Shown: in pieces, positions 21,001-32,230 of the stretch
Position numbering within the stretch: position 1 is the first letter of the stretch
Layout: every line of letters starts with the position of its first letter
Source: Branchiostoma belcheri
Lineage: Eukaryota; Chordata; Leptocardii; Amphioxiformes; Branchiostomatidae
Length of the DNA stretch: 64,000 nucleotides
Direction: 5' to 3'
NCBI RefSeq assembly: GCF_001625305.1
Contig: NW_017802824.1
Location: forward strand, 1,241,402-1,305,401
Translations under genes and position numbers: made by a program
The notes under the pieces: model-generated
What the model was told of the DNA's origin: nothing
The model's database searches: none
The model's input: only the letters and a program-made list of their open reading frames with translations

Positions 21001-24000
21001 TGACAAATAGAAGACTTGTTTCTTGTGTTCTTTGTGTCCTAACATTTGTACTTCTACAGTTAGTATATTCTAAATCTAGGCATCTCGTTTTTCGGCCCTT
21101 CGTGTTTTTATTGCGCGCTTGCCTTAAATTTAAGGTAATTAGATTTAAGGTCTCCAGTGGACGTCATCCATAGCAATTACTTGGTGTGGCCGTAGAAAAT
21201 AACCTGACATATGTCCAACCTATCCTCCCCCTGCTGAAGTTATAGTACAATCCCTCAATGTAACGTCATTTGATCCCATCCCATTATGGGGTTCCCCGCT
21301 ATATCCAGCTGTCGGCTGTCTCCAAGCAGATGTAGGTGGGGGATTTCTAAACACAAAAGGTCCTATTACGGGGACATAACGACCTCCACGACTCTCATCT
21401 TTGAACTCAATCTTGGAGACCACGACAGTAATATGCCTATCAAATTTCATTAACTTCCATCCATACATACAAAAGTTATCCTGCTCACAAGAAAAATTAA
21501 CAAAATGCCCCCTGTAGTCACAACGAAACCCCCCACGAAGCTCAGTAACGAACTTAACCTTGGTCCCAACAATAGTAAGCACCACACCAAGAATTATAAT
21601 CAACATTTTACAAATACTTGAGTTATCTTGCTAACAAGCCACAAACACAAAAGGTGCACTAACGTGACGCACGGACCCCCCACGAAGCCAAAACTTGTAC
21701 TTGACGTCGGCCTTAACAGCGGTAATCTGCCTGCCAAAAATCATGGACGTCGAATCATGCCTTCCAGAGTTATATCGCAAAATCCGCAGTTCCCCACACT
21801 CCAGCGAGACAATTTCATAGTCCTTCTGACGAAGACAATTATACCTAAAGACATAAACCTAAACCTATCAAACCTAAAGACATAAAACATCAAGGATTAA
21901 AGGACTGAAGTGCCTTCCCCTGTTAAAGAACCTTTGCTAAAGTTTTTACATCTACTAGACAAAAATACATGGTGTCGTCTTATTTCCCAGCCCTAGACAC
22001 TAGGAATAGGAACTGTCAACATTTTGTTATTGTCCTTTTGAAAATTTTAGAATGGGAAAATTATCCCTTCTACAGAAAGTATGACAAAATCTGTGTTCAA
22101 GTAGCTCTACATGTCTCTATCTCTGTATCTCTATTTATCTATCTATCCACTAGTACTATTGATCTATAAAACTACAAATAGAATTTGTAAAGTAGTGTCC
22201 TTTGTTCTTGTGTATGTGTTATCATTCCCACATGTTGAAGTGTTATCTAACTTAAGCTAATGTTACCAGTGACAGTGTGTGTATGTGTGTGTGTGTGGTT
22301 GCAAGTGTTACAGTCCCTTTTACACACAGCAGTGTTAATAAAACATTACCCTGGTTGATGAGTTCCTCCCTGATGCGTGCCTCCAGTGCCCTGGTGTGTG
22401 TGACTGTGTGTGAGTGTAAGTGTGTGTGAGTGTGTACACGTATGTGTATATGTGGTTGTATGTGTATGTGTGGTTGTGTGTAGGTAACATTACCCTGGTT
22501 GATGAGTTCCTCCCTGATGCGTGCCTCCAGTGCCCTGGTGTGTGTGTGTGTGTATGTGTGTAGGTAACATTACCCTGGTTGATGAGTTCCTCCCTGATGC
22601 GAGCCTCCAGTGCCCTGGTGTGTGGCACACTGAAGGGCCGACTACTGCTGCTGCGGGGGGAGCTGGAACTGGCCTCACCAGACTGACCCTCTCCCTACGG
22701 ACACAGACATGGTCATCACACTGGACCATGTGGTTTGAACATCAGGTAGTCTATAATTATCTATGCTAAGGTACTTCAAATGTATGTATTTGGCACAAAC
22801 AGACTTAATGTCCCTCTTAGACAATCAGAACCTTCGCCCAACCACCAAACAACCAAGGTTGGCTGATGTTCAGGAGCAGTGTGACTCCTCCGAAAGGAGG
22901 AGAAAGGCCCGCCTCACAACTTTTTACAAACTGACCCATAATATCATTAAGATCCCCACCAGCAACCTGCTCAAGCCAGCCCAAGGGCGTACCCGAGGGA
23001 GCCACCAATATAAATATCAACCCATACATGCACGAACAGACACTTACAAATATTCCTTCTTCCCTCGCACAATCCCCCAATGGAACGCCTTGCCTGGCCC
23101 GGTAGTTATGGCTCCCACCATTGAGTCCTTCCGGGCCAGGCTGGAGGCCTGCCCGCCTTAGACCAAGGCCTCCCCCCCCTAAAGTGCCCCATCAGGGGCT
23201 ATATGGGGGTGTAGCCGGGGCTCACATAACCTCTTTGAGCCCCGGCAAAGATGAAGACCAGATTTAAGCCTACTTTTCTATATGAATCAAGTCAAATTTC
23301 AGTTAAATTTGAGTCAAATAAGACCCCGGAGCATGACCCAAACACTGTTGACCCACCCCTGAATGCCAGCTAACCATGGCCGAACCTCCGGTCCACACCC
23401 AAGGTTTTAAACATTTTGAAACATTCGGCTGGAGCAGCCAAGTAGTAGCTGACGTTGCCAACTAACAACCAACCACAGCCAGCTTCTATATCTGTGAGCT
23501 CTGAATACAAAGGAAGGATGACAAGATAAGGACACGTCCGTACCTTTGTAGAGCTGTCGATGAGAGAGGTGTCATCTATAGGAGTCATGATGTTCTCTTC
23601 TACCAGTGCTGACACCAGGCGCTGGGTTAGGGGGCCAAACGGACAGGTCGTCTCTGTGTCCCTAATCACAGCAACAATGGAAACAGTCAGATTTCAGATT
23701 CAAGAACCGTCTACTTCACCTCTTGTCAAAAGAATACCGTGTGGAAAAATGGTATAAAAACCAACAATGTAGACCACATGCACAATACACTGTTAATCAC
23801 ATTACCATATAGCACACAAGTCTCAGAAGTAAGCATTTAATATAGTAAGAACAATCACGTAGTATGTGTCTTAATACAAATATTGATAAACTTTATTGCA
23901 ACAATTGCACAAGGTACAAAGTTGATGATTCTACTGCTTTAATATGTACTACGAGACTTGTTGATAAAGACTACACATTCAGGTAATGAGATACCCGAGA

Positions 24001-27000
24001 AAAATGTTACTCAAGGAACTATCTTGTATTTTCTTCAAAACTGACATTCTTTCAGAATCTTTCAAGTTGTTTCAGAATCTTTGAGTAACAATTTTCTGGT
24101 ACTACGAGACTAATCTACAAAGATTATGTTGTATGTGATGAGAACGTGCTTTTACAGTCAATGGTTCAAGTATTAGAGCTCTACCTCGACTTCTGTGAGT
24201 TGGAGTCCACTTTCTTCAGCATGGCAGATGTCTCTGTGATGTTAGCTGAGGAACTCCCCCCCAGGGCAGACTTGGACTTGCCCTTCTCATTCACTCTGGC
24301 ACCTCAGGGACCAACGAAAAGGTTTAGTATCATTCTGATGTTGCAAACATGCAAGCAAGCTTCATTCCTTTTTCCCTCTCTTTTCAATTTCATTCACCAC
24401 TTCTTGTTCCACACATTTTCTTGTTCCAGCATTTTCCCTGCATATTTATATCAGGCCTCCCCGGCATAATGTTCATCTATCATCTTTTCACATATATGTG
24501 CAATCAACAAACAAACAAATAAACAAAAATATCCATGCTCTTGGGCACCCTGAATTAAGGTTTCTTTGATATTCCTACAAGTAATTTCTCACTCATACAT
24601 GTAGCTGTTTCAAAACTGTCTATTCATTATCGACTGCTCAATTTTGGTTCTGATATTATGTCCATTTCCTTTCTACTTAAAAAAATTAACATCAACTTTT
24701 GTACAGCATTTAAGCAGCTGTACTGTCAATGAATGGTAGACAAAATGCTGTCAGTGTGTGCTAAGGACAGAACTTCACATTTGAACTCTTGCCTATCTCT
24801 AATGGTAACTATTGCCTCTGCAAGATTGTCACATAGTTCTACTGTGGGGTAGTGTGGCATAATGACAGAACGTTTGGCTCAGAACCAAGAGGTCCCAAGT
24901 TTGAATCCTGCCATGCTTTCCTCACTTAACTCAGGTGAAAATGAGTGCTGTCTATTGTCTATCCATGTGTTTGTCTTCTACGTTGGTGGCGGCATGAAAA
25001 TCAGACGAAAAAACATGAGTGTGCTGTCACCACGTTTTGCGATAAATGTTGGAATGTAAAAAAAGTACTGCTGTTGTTTGAAGGAAACTTCTCCTATATC
25101 TGGCAGTGCGAGCGTCTGGGATTATCAGATACAGTGCTAGTGTTCACTTACCTTCTTTCTGTTCTTCCAGCAGGTCCTCCTGTGCCCACCTGTGTGTGTA
25201 ATGTTTCCCTAGAGGGGGGACCTTGTAATACTCGGATTCCTCCTCCACTGGCTTCATCAGTTCCTCCAGCACCTTCAGGTCGTCGTGGGTGATGTCTGCC
25301 ACGTACGGCTCCAGGGACTGCCAGAAACGGTTGGGCGCGTCGTTCTTGGGAATACGCGGCACATCCAGGGGGTCGTCTGTGAACTCGTACTCCTGCATTT
25401 TTTGCTGGAAACGTCAAGAGAAAATTATAATTTATCTGGCTACCATGTAACTTAACATCAAGAAACTTTGATTAGACTTATAGTTAAAACTTTTGTTTTG
25501 ACACAAAACATTGTTCTCACCTAGAGCTTTCAAGCAGTCACTCTGGTCTTCTTCAATAGACTGACCTTCAATATAGGGGTCAATCTATCAAAGAAGACCA
25601 GAGTGTCTGGTCCAAAGCTCTAATGTTAGGTGAGAACAATCTTTTCTGTTGAAACAAAGGTTTTAACATTTAACTACCAACACAGATAAACTTAAATGAT
25701 AGTACTTGTATCAAGATTCACATGTAAATGATGTAATCTACCAGTTACTGATTGAGTCTTGCTATTCACTACAGTAACATTTCCTCCAGTAGTTGGAATA
25801 ACACAGTTACAAACAATTATGAGCTATGCCCTGCGACCAACCACGTTGCAAAGGAAATATATGCTTGGACAACATTTTACATACTTGGACAAAATGTATG
25901 CATACATCAGTTCTCCTTATTTCAAAGTTCATGTAAATCATGCATGCAGATAAGACAAATGAATCATTCTCTGTTCTGTATGAAAACTACACCAAATAAA
26001 ACCACTATTTTACATGAAGAGCACATAAAACATGCATGTACAACACATTTTAAATAGTGTCCAACCATACCCACCTGTATATTAGCCTGTTTACTCTTGG
26101 GTCTGCCAGGACCAGACTGACTGTGGGATGACGGGGTGGAGTGGGAGGTGGAGGCTGAAGCTCCCCACTTCCCTGTACTGGAACTTGTACTTGCCGTGTC
26201 TCCCTTGAACTTCTTAGTAGAAGCCTTCTCCTCTGGCCTGCCTCGCTTCCCAGAGTGGGGATGGTCCGAGTCCTTGTGCTGAAGAAAAATGATAAGTCAT
26301 TTTGAGATCAATATACAGCATTTTTGTATCTGTATCTGTATAGATGGTATGACCGCCCTTCGGCGTAACACACCAGCTTTGCAGCATTTAAAAGGGCACT
26401 ATGTAACATTAGGACGATACAAAAAGTAAATTTTCTGGTCATTTCTTTACAAAGAAAGTTGAACAAACCTAACTTCATTGCAAATGGAAGTGGAGGCATC
26501 AACAAGCAGTGGTGCTCCCAACACAAAAAATTGGTGCATCATCATTAGATTTACAGAGCAAGAAAGCAAATATACAGTGACTTTACAATATCTTCTGACA
26601 GTTGCTGAGTTAAGCTTTGAAGTCCATGATGCACATTATGCACACTGTTCAGGACAAAACATTTATAAGCCTGAATGCCAGATCCATAGCACGCTAGGTG
26701 AATCAGGGCCTAACTGAGGGGGGCTGTGGTATAATTTCATTGGGTGGGGGCATGTTGACCCTGGAGCAGAGGAACTGGCCTGTGTAGGCCCTAGAGACAG
26801 TCTGGCACCCAGGCTAAAAAATTCTAGGGGCACAAGATAATTTTTGGGAGCATATGCTCCTAAAATGGGAGCAGTCTGGAGGGCTGCAACAAAAAAAAAA
26901 AGCATAAGCCCAGCCCTGTACCCACCACTTTCCCCATGCTGCCTTTCTTGTCCTTCTTGTCCTGCCAGTCAATCAGTACTTGTGTTTCCCCCTCCAGTTG

Positions 27001-27232
27001 TCTCATCCTTTTGGACACAGAAGCCAGGAGGGTCTCCAGTTCCAACTGGATGGTGTCCAGTTCCTCTTCTCCTATACCTTCTTCTTCTGTTCTGGACAGA
27101 ACTAGAGAGATACATGGAACCTTGTTGATCTAATATTTGAGTCAAAATGCTGCTTGAACAGAATTATTGTATTTAGCAATTAGCAATATATAATTAGGAC
27201 TTCAATATACTGAGATGCAGATATAAATGCAT

Positions 27233-27265
<33 letters not shown>

Positions 27266-27307
27266 CACACACATACACACACATACACACAAGTCTGTGT
27301 GCCTGTA

Positions 27308-27342
<35 letters not shown>

Positions 27343-28705
27343 CATGCACCACACCCACACAAACATATACGCACACAAACATACACACATGCACATAACA
27401 CACACACACACACTACATGTAGAACTGAAGGAACATGATGCTTCAATGCAAATTTTCTGCTATTACAAACCAGTGAAGCTAGTAAGTAATCTTTACAGCG
27501 TCTCAAAAGAACCATACAAAATGTACACTGTCTACTATATAAATTATTATAATGCCTTTTTTTACTTCAGAGGCAAATATACCTAGTTGTTCTTGTGTAT
27601 TATAGTTTTATACTTTACACAAATGCAATATGGAAAGAAGAAACAATACTAATATGCAGTTTTGATTCTTTTACACACTTCTTGCATAGTGTATAAGAAA
27701 CTATGCATATATTTTTAATGTTTTAAGCAGCATTGGTCCACTACACTTGTATCACCTTTGCTCTGATTCTGAATACATAGAGGCAACCAGTACCAACATC
27801 ACATAGGAAAACACAGCAACTTTGTACTTATTAAATTAATGTTAAGTTCTACTGGTGGGTTTTCATTACCTTAAAATGTAAAATCTAGCACTGCAGCAAG
27901 AGAAGAAAAACAAAAAGACAAGAAAAAAGATTGGTAGAGATTCAGAGAAGACTTGCACCATGAAACTGTGGTGCCAAAACAGGGCTTGAAATCCTTTTTT
28001 TCAGGTATGTGCAAAATAGCACGTTGACAAAAAAATTTTCGGTGCAATTTGAAAAATTTATGTGCAAAATTATACTGTAACTGTTTTACTGAGTGTTAAC
28101 CTTCTTAGCCTGCCACAGCATACAGCTTCCTTCCCTTCCCGAAATTAAAAACATTTTATACGGAACGTAAAGAAAATTTACCAACACTTACCAGTCTGGG
28201 AGCAATAAATTTTTTTTATTTTGCAGAATTTATTGTTTCCCTTAATTATTGTGCACGATATCTAAAAAAATATACTGCTTTTAGAAAATATTAAACACAT
28301 AGTTAATTTTTGCTTCTTTCCCTGCAACGTGCCCCCCTCCCCTCCTGATCTGGGAGCACAGTGCAAACATAGTATTTTCTAGGTGCGAAATATTATTACT
28401 AACGTTACGTGCAAATCTTGAAAATCATGTGCATTTTGCACATAATTTTGCATGTGGGTATTTCGAGCCCTGCAAAAGGATCTGAAGTGCAGCAAAAACT
28501 TCGGGAAGGATGCACAAAAACGACCTGTGAAGAAGTAGAAGAAATTGTAAACACAACAACAACAACAACAACAACAACAGTCTAAGCAGATGTGAGGAGC
28601 CGGATACTTACTCTGTGTGAAGCGTGGACAGAGTTTGGAGTGGTCTACAGGTTTGAAGTCGTGGAACTGGAGTGGACACTCCTTCTCTGTCATCTTCTCC
28701 CTCAT
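18096..28705 (-). CDS. TADA3: Transcriptional adapter 3 (ADA3), SAGA/ATAC subunit, 9 coding exons, 464 aa
   Basis: Coding exons in order: 28612-28705, 26926-27101, 26075-26278, 25152-25392, 24185-24302, 23544-23661, 22574-22694, 19632-19825 and 18096-18224. All phases agree. The protein matches the TADA3 family along its length: N-terminal CPLQFHDFKPVDH, ELDTIQLELETLL coiled coil, YEFTDDPLDVPRIPKNDAPN, PPLGKHYTHRWAQEDLLEEQ, CPFGPLTQRLVSALVEEN, ALEARIREELINQG, and the C-terminal helix ending MKLLDS. TADA3 links GCN5-type acetyltransferases to their cofactors in the nucleus. The human protein is about 432 aa; the extra length is mainly the serine-rich exon 3. A second Met at residue 5 (28693) may be the real start. 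A 5' UTR intron joins 28750 to an exon ending at 28982. Exon 7 sits in a partial triplication, and a copy of the last exon lies at 6783-6911. Confidence 0.95.
18323..18662. mobile_element. MITE family A, copy 3 (TADA3 intron 8)
   Basis: Inverted ends with TTTAATTTGTTGGTTCTTGG and its complement. It starts about 100 bp on the 5' side of the exon 9 acceptor in the TADA3 sense, close to where a branch point would lie. Confidence 0.7.
19107..19630 (+). mobile_element. LINE 3' end (RT C-terminus plus repeated tail), antisense in TADA3 intron 8 and overlapping exon 8 border
   Basis: Translation shows KRTRNSHAFKYPSSQPRIEV and FKNSFF, the end of a CR1/L2-like ORF2; the same family recurs at 39575. 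The 3' part holds about four tandem units of roughly 50 bp with GGTTTGTTACGCCGAAGG and GGTTATACCGG, ending in ACAGAT repeats. The tail stops within a few bases of the TADA3 exon 8 donor at 19631. Confidence 0.65.
19852..21900. repeat. Three-copy ~60-bp repeat flanking two inserts (TADA3 intron 7)
   Basis: A block containing CCTAAAGACATAAACCTAAA and CATAAAACATCAAGAA occurs at about 19852-19913, 20636-20694 and 21843-21895. The first spacer ends in a CACCACACC hairpin (20595-20627). The second contains an ORF-like stretch (21220-21606) with no recognisable domain and the right end of a family B MITE. The arrangement looks like tandem duplication followed by insertions. Confidence 0.5.
21095..21194. 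mobile_element. MITE family B, right-end fragment
   Basis: Contains GTCATCCATAGCAATTACTT and the terminal GGTGTGGCC; the left end is not found. Confidence 0.4.
22349..22694 (-). repeat. Partial tandem triplication of TADA3 exon 7 with (TG)n spacers
   Basis: The last ~45 bp of exon 7 (RALEARIREELINQG) plus its donor occur three times, at about 22572-22624, 22490-22542 and 22349-22400. They are separated by TG-rich microsatellite. Only the copy at 22574-22694 has the full exon with acceptor. The two extra copies keep the donor-side sequence but lack an upstream acceptor. Confidence 0.8.
22763..23260 (+). mobile_element. Non-LTR retrotransposon 3' fragment (RT C-terminus), antisense in TADA3 intron 6
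   Basis: The frame 22763-23161 ends with the diagnostic order RARLTTFYKL, TRGSHQYKYQP and YKYSFFPRTIPQWNALP, then a short 3' UTR rich in GGGGCT and CCCCGGC pairs. It is a different family from 19107 and 39575. The fragment is 5'-truncated, as usual for LINEs. Confidence 0.75.
24846..24916 (+). repeat. tRNA-like SINE head (degenerate)
   Basis: TGGCATAATGAC resembles an A box and AGTTTGAATCC a B box at the right spacing, with a plausible anticodon arm TTTGG-CTCAGAA-CCAAG. The T stem does not pair, so a functional tRNA is unlikely; a tRNA-derived SINE or tRNA pseudogene fits better. Confidence 0.35.
25511..25639. mobile_element. Small hairpin MITE (TADA3 intron 3)
   Basis: About 129 bp, with ends TTGTTCTCACCTAGAGCTTT and a diverged complement, and inner ACTCTGGTCTTCTT pairing with AAGAAGACCAGAGT. 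Confidence 0.65.
26322..26385 (-). repeat. LINE 3' tail fragment, minus orientation
   Basis: TGTATCTGTATAGATGGTAT followed by CCCTTCGGCGTAACACACC, the complement of the tail unit seen at 19490. Confidence 0.6.
27233..27415. repeat. (CA)n microsatellite (TADA3 intron 1)
   Basis: Interrupted CA/TACACA repeats; the long ORFs here on both strands are artefacts of the repeat. Confidence 0.9.
27980..28472. mobile_element. hAT-like MITE (TADA3 intron 1)
   Basis: Ends CAGGGCTTGAAAT and ATTTCGAGCCCTG, about 490 bp, with internal GTGCAAAAT-like motifs in both orientations. A related fragment starts at 37251. The CAGGG terminus resembles hAT elements; the family is inferred. Confidence 0.6.
28551..28580. 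repeat. (CAA)n microsatellite
   Basis: About ten uninterrupted CAA units just inside intron 1, close to the TADA3 exon 1 donor. Confidence 0.9.
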
Positions 28706-28982
28706 CTTGGCTGCTGGGGCGGTCCACAGATGGCAGAATTACACTTGTTTCTGATAAAGAGAATAACATAATTTTAGAGCTAGCACCTCGTGCCCCCCTC
28801 CCCATGCATAAATTACCCAAACAAAGGCACGTCAGAAACAAAAACAAATGGCAAATTTTGAGTTCTTTTGCGACATTCTTACGATCTTTAGCTCATTAGA
28901 GAAGCTTTAAAGACAGTAGGGATTAAAATGCATCGTCTAAAATATCGATAGATTGTGAAAAACCGGCAGAAAGTTGCCTACC

Positions 28983-29089
28983 TTTTGGGCTGCTTTGGGT
29001 TTTCCTAGCTGATTATGAGTTCTCGTGCGGGTCTCGCGAGAGATAGCGAGAACTGGCCAGGAAAGGTCACTGGAGGTCAGGACTGGAGG
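28983..29089. promoter_or_regulatory. Bidirectional TADA3/PIGV promoter
   Basis: About 107 bp separate the end of the TADA3 5' UTR exon (donor at 28982/28981) and the PIGV ATG at 29090. The stretch has no TATA box, is CpG-containing, and holds a perfect 10-bp palindrome TCTCGCGAGA at 29032-29041. In vertebrates that motif activates TATA-less, often divergent, housekeeping promoters and is bound by BANP. Transcription start sites are not visible, so the TADA3 UTR exon and the promoter may overlap. Confidence 0.65.
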
Positions 29090-31914
29090 ATGGCAGGTTT
29101 GCGTTTGGAGGAAGAAGTTGTCAAGTTTGCCGTGTTTTCACGGATTCTGATCATCTTGTGGCAGGTGTGAGACGTTTGGGCAGATATCTGTTCTTGTAAA
29201 TTATAGCTTACATAGGTACATAAGCCGATAGGTGGCATGTTGCACTCCAGCAACTTTGATAGACTCACAAAAAGAGTTGCAAGGCAAGGAGAATATTTTG
29301 CATAAAATGATATTCATGCTTCAGAAACATTTATATCCATTAGTATCCAAATTTGGCATGTCTGGGATTATTAGGTTTCCCGCTGCAAAGGTTTGAAGTC
29401 ATGTGAAGTCATTGAGGCTACCTGGAACCTTAAGGGTGGGGGGGGGTACACCTGATCATACAAAGGGGTTGAAACACCTGTATCATCATCATCAGTGTAT
29501 GGCTTTGATGTTTGTGTTATGTCACGTGTGTACTTGTTTCTTGTCATTAGTTCAAATCAAAATTCAGGTGAGGATGGGGATTTCCAGATGATTGACTCAT
29601 ATGAGCGATAGCTGTTTTGTTTACATCATTATTTGAAGACATATGCAAATTATTGGTAGGCATTAATCACACAAACGTTGCGGGCCGTGACATCATGGCG
29701 ATCGCTCAAATGAGTCTAGTAGTTTTAGCTTTTTTCTAATTATTTTCACCTGATGATGTACATCATCAGGTGAAAATAATTAATCAGGACGTATCACATC
29801 ACAACCGAACGCACAACCACTGACCCATTCAGCTGGGCAATTCGTGACGCCCGTTGTAACATGTTCCTGTCTTTTCAGATGGTCAGCAACAATCTGACAC
29901 CAGACCACGATGCCGGAGTCTTCAACCCCCCTGTCAGACATCCAGTGGGAATTGGTGACCACTTCATTGATGTAGTGTTCGGTGGTTTCTCACACTGGGA
30001 CTCCGCACACTTCCTGTACATAGCAGACCACGGCTACACCATACAGAAGCATTTTGCCTTCTTTCCGCTGTTTCCAACAACTGTGAAGACTGTCTCAGAA
30101 ACTGTTCTTTTCCCGCTGCACTTTTTCATGAACGCCCACAGCGCACTACTTGTGACAGCTGTGGCTGTGAACGTGCTGTTCTTTGTAGCAGCAACATTCG
30201 TGCTGTTCAAGCTGTCCGTACTGACACTACATGACAGACAGCTGGCCCTGAGGACAGCACTGCTGTTCTGTATCAACCCCGCCGGTATCTTCATGACAGC
30301 TGCGTACTCTGAATCGCTGTTCACCTTTGTCAGCTTTTACGGGATGCTGGCCATGGAGCGAAAACTGTACCTACCTGCAACTCTACTATTCGCGTTATCA
30401 AGTGCAACCAGATCCAACGGAATTGTAAACTGTGGCTTTGTTGTATTCTTCACAGCAAGAGAACTGACGTCCAAATTAAGACTCCCTCTAACAGACTTCA
30501 GTTTCCAAGATTTACTGTTGCTGCTGTTAAAATCGATATCAACTCTTTGTTACATGGTAGCTATCCTTGCACCTTTTGTAGCATTCCAGTATCATGCGTA
30601 TTATCTCTACTGTAGTGACTTTAAAAGAGAGAAGGCTTTGGCATTGTGGCATCCTGCATTTCCCACAGACAATGAGGAGTACTTACCGCCGGGGAGTACT
30701 ACCATCCCCCCATGGTGTAACTGGACGGTCCCCAGCGCATACTCCTACATACAAGATTCCTTCTGGGACGTGGGATTCCTCCGCTACTATCAGCTGAAAC
30801 AGATCCCAAACTTTGTCCTGGCTGCACCAATCATAGCGCTATGTGGATCTGCAGTGTACAGTTACTGCAGAGTCAACTGGCATGTCTGTAGAACACTGGG
30901 GCTGGGTGCTGAGAGGAAGGAGGGTGATGACAAACCAAGAACTGGTTTCAACAGTCCTCAGGTGTTTGTGTACATCGCCCACCTGAGCTTTCTTCTGCTG
31001 TTTGGTGTCACCAACATGCACATACAGGCGAGTGGGAAAACTATTGATATTTTTCTGACATTTTATGGTAAAATTATCATTTTAATAATGTCCTTGGTTT
31101 TACTAAAACTATCCACTCTTAATCAAGATTCACATGGCTTCTCAATGGGAAAACATACATATTTTAGGTGGGGAACATGTTTTTGACATGAGCATTTGCA
31201 CTTCAAAATCAAAGACTTTGTTGGGAAACACGTTACTAATTGTTAACCTGTTAAGTGCATAGGCAAAGATGTATTTGATTTTGTATCACAAAATGTGTTA
31301 ACATCTGTGTCCGTAATATCACCAGGGTCCATAAAGGGCATAATATCACCACCTTGAGAAACAGTGTGCTTAAAGATATTTTACTGCAACATACTTTTGG
31401 TATGCACTCCTTCACACATCAAATGTACATACCTAGGGTATGTTGCAGTAAAAATATCTTTAAGCACACTATTTCTCAAGGTGGCGATATTTTGGACCCT
31501 GGTGATATTATGGACACAGATGTTACAGTAGTTTTCCCGAGTAGTGAAACAGAGCATTTTGCTTGTGACTTTTATCTTAAACATTTGTTCAATTTTAAGG
31601 TACCTTAAAAAGATTTTTGTCAAGGTACTGACAATTATTTTTACTGTCTTTCCCTTCAGGTAGTGACAAGGTTCCTTGCTTCATCAAGTCCTGTTATCTA
31701 CTGGTATGCAGCCCATCTCACCAGAGAAGATCCTCAGCATTCCAAAACAAACCCTGCTACATCTGAAAATGCTGCATACCCAAATAACCCAATTCTTCAG
31801 CAAATTCACAACTGGAAAACACTCAGAAGAACCACCCAAGTTGTCCTGGGCTATTTTATTTTTTATAATGTTGTTGGTGTTGCCCTGCACAGCAACTTCT
31901 TCAACTGGACATAG
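29090..31914 (+). CDS. PIGV: GPI mannosyltransferase 2 (PIG-V), 3 exons, 492 aa
   Basis: Exons 29090-29164, 29879-31027 and 31660-31914 join in phase 0 and give 492 aa, against 493 in human. The ATG is in strong context (A at -3, G at +4). PIG-V adds the second mannose to GPI anchors in the ER membrane. Supporting motifs: FSHWDSAHFL (residues 62-71) with the WD pair of the first luminal loop, FFPLFP, NPAGIFMTAAYSESLF, SATRSNG, PPWCNWTVPSAYSYIQD, QIPNFVLAAP, SPQVFVYIAH, PVIYWYAAHL and the C-terminal LGYFIFY with HSNFFNWT. Many hydrophobic segments suit a multipass protein. Intron 2 most likely begins with GC (AG|GCGAGT). Intron 1 holds two palindromic repeats and intron 2 a MITE. Confidence 0.95.
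29594..29715. mobile_element. Small MITE (PIGV intron 1)
   Basis: Ends ACTCATATGAGCGAT and ATCGCTCAAATGAGT match as inverted repeats at 14 of 15 positions. Confidence 0.45.
29737..29782. repeat. Perfect 46-bp palindrome (PIGV intron 1)
   Basis: Each half is 23 bp, with no spacer, centred on GTAC between 29759 and 29760 and containing ATTTTCACCTGATGATG. Confidence 0.9.
31299..31525. mobile_element. MITE family D, copy 1 (PIGV intron 2)
   Basis: Ends TAACATCTGTGTCC and GGACACAGATGTTA with arms of about 100 bp; a TA target is plausible (Tc1/mariner-like). Two further copies are at 46855 and 48182. Confidence 0.8.
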
Positions 31915-32020
31915 TGACTTTGACATGTGGCCAGTAATGTTTATGATGTATATTTGAGTGTTGTCCAAATGTTGAAGAATTTATACCTCCATTGAAAAAT
32001 TGTGAAATCTGATTCTACAT

Positions 32021-32230
32021 AAGGCCATAGCAATGAAATTTTATGGATGACAATTCCTCCAGACTCCAAGTCTAATGCGATAGAGCAAAAAAAAAAAAAA
32101 ACAAGGCGGGCCGACAAAACAAGATTCCTACATTTTCAAATTTTGACATCACAAACCTTGTTAAAAAGAAGTGACAAATATATTGTGCTAATTAAAGTTT
32201 GCTACCAACTATGACATCATCCATTTGTCA
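32021..32230. mobile_element. MITE family B, diverged copy
   Basis: Starts AAGGCCATAGCAATGAAATT, then TTTTATGGATGACA; a weak right end may lie near 32215 (GACATCATCCATTTG). Confidence 0.4.

Noticed and set aside
21220-21606. 128-codon minus ORF in TADA3 intron 7
   Set aside because: No recognisable domain. Similar wording continues in broken frames to 21830, consistent with repeat DNA.
24846-24916. Functional tRNA gene
   Set aside because: The anticodon arm pairs, but the T stem does not and the B box is imperfect; listed as a SINE-like relic.
27194-27586. ORFs of 70-120 codons rich in His/Thr or Val/Cys
   Set aside because: Direct translation of the CA/TG microsatellite.
29861-29878. ATG at 29861 as the start of PIGV
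   Set aside because: These codons are the polypyrimidine tract and acceptor of intron 1. Exon 1 at 29090-29164 supplies the expected N-terminus in phase.
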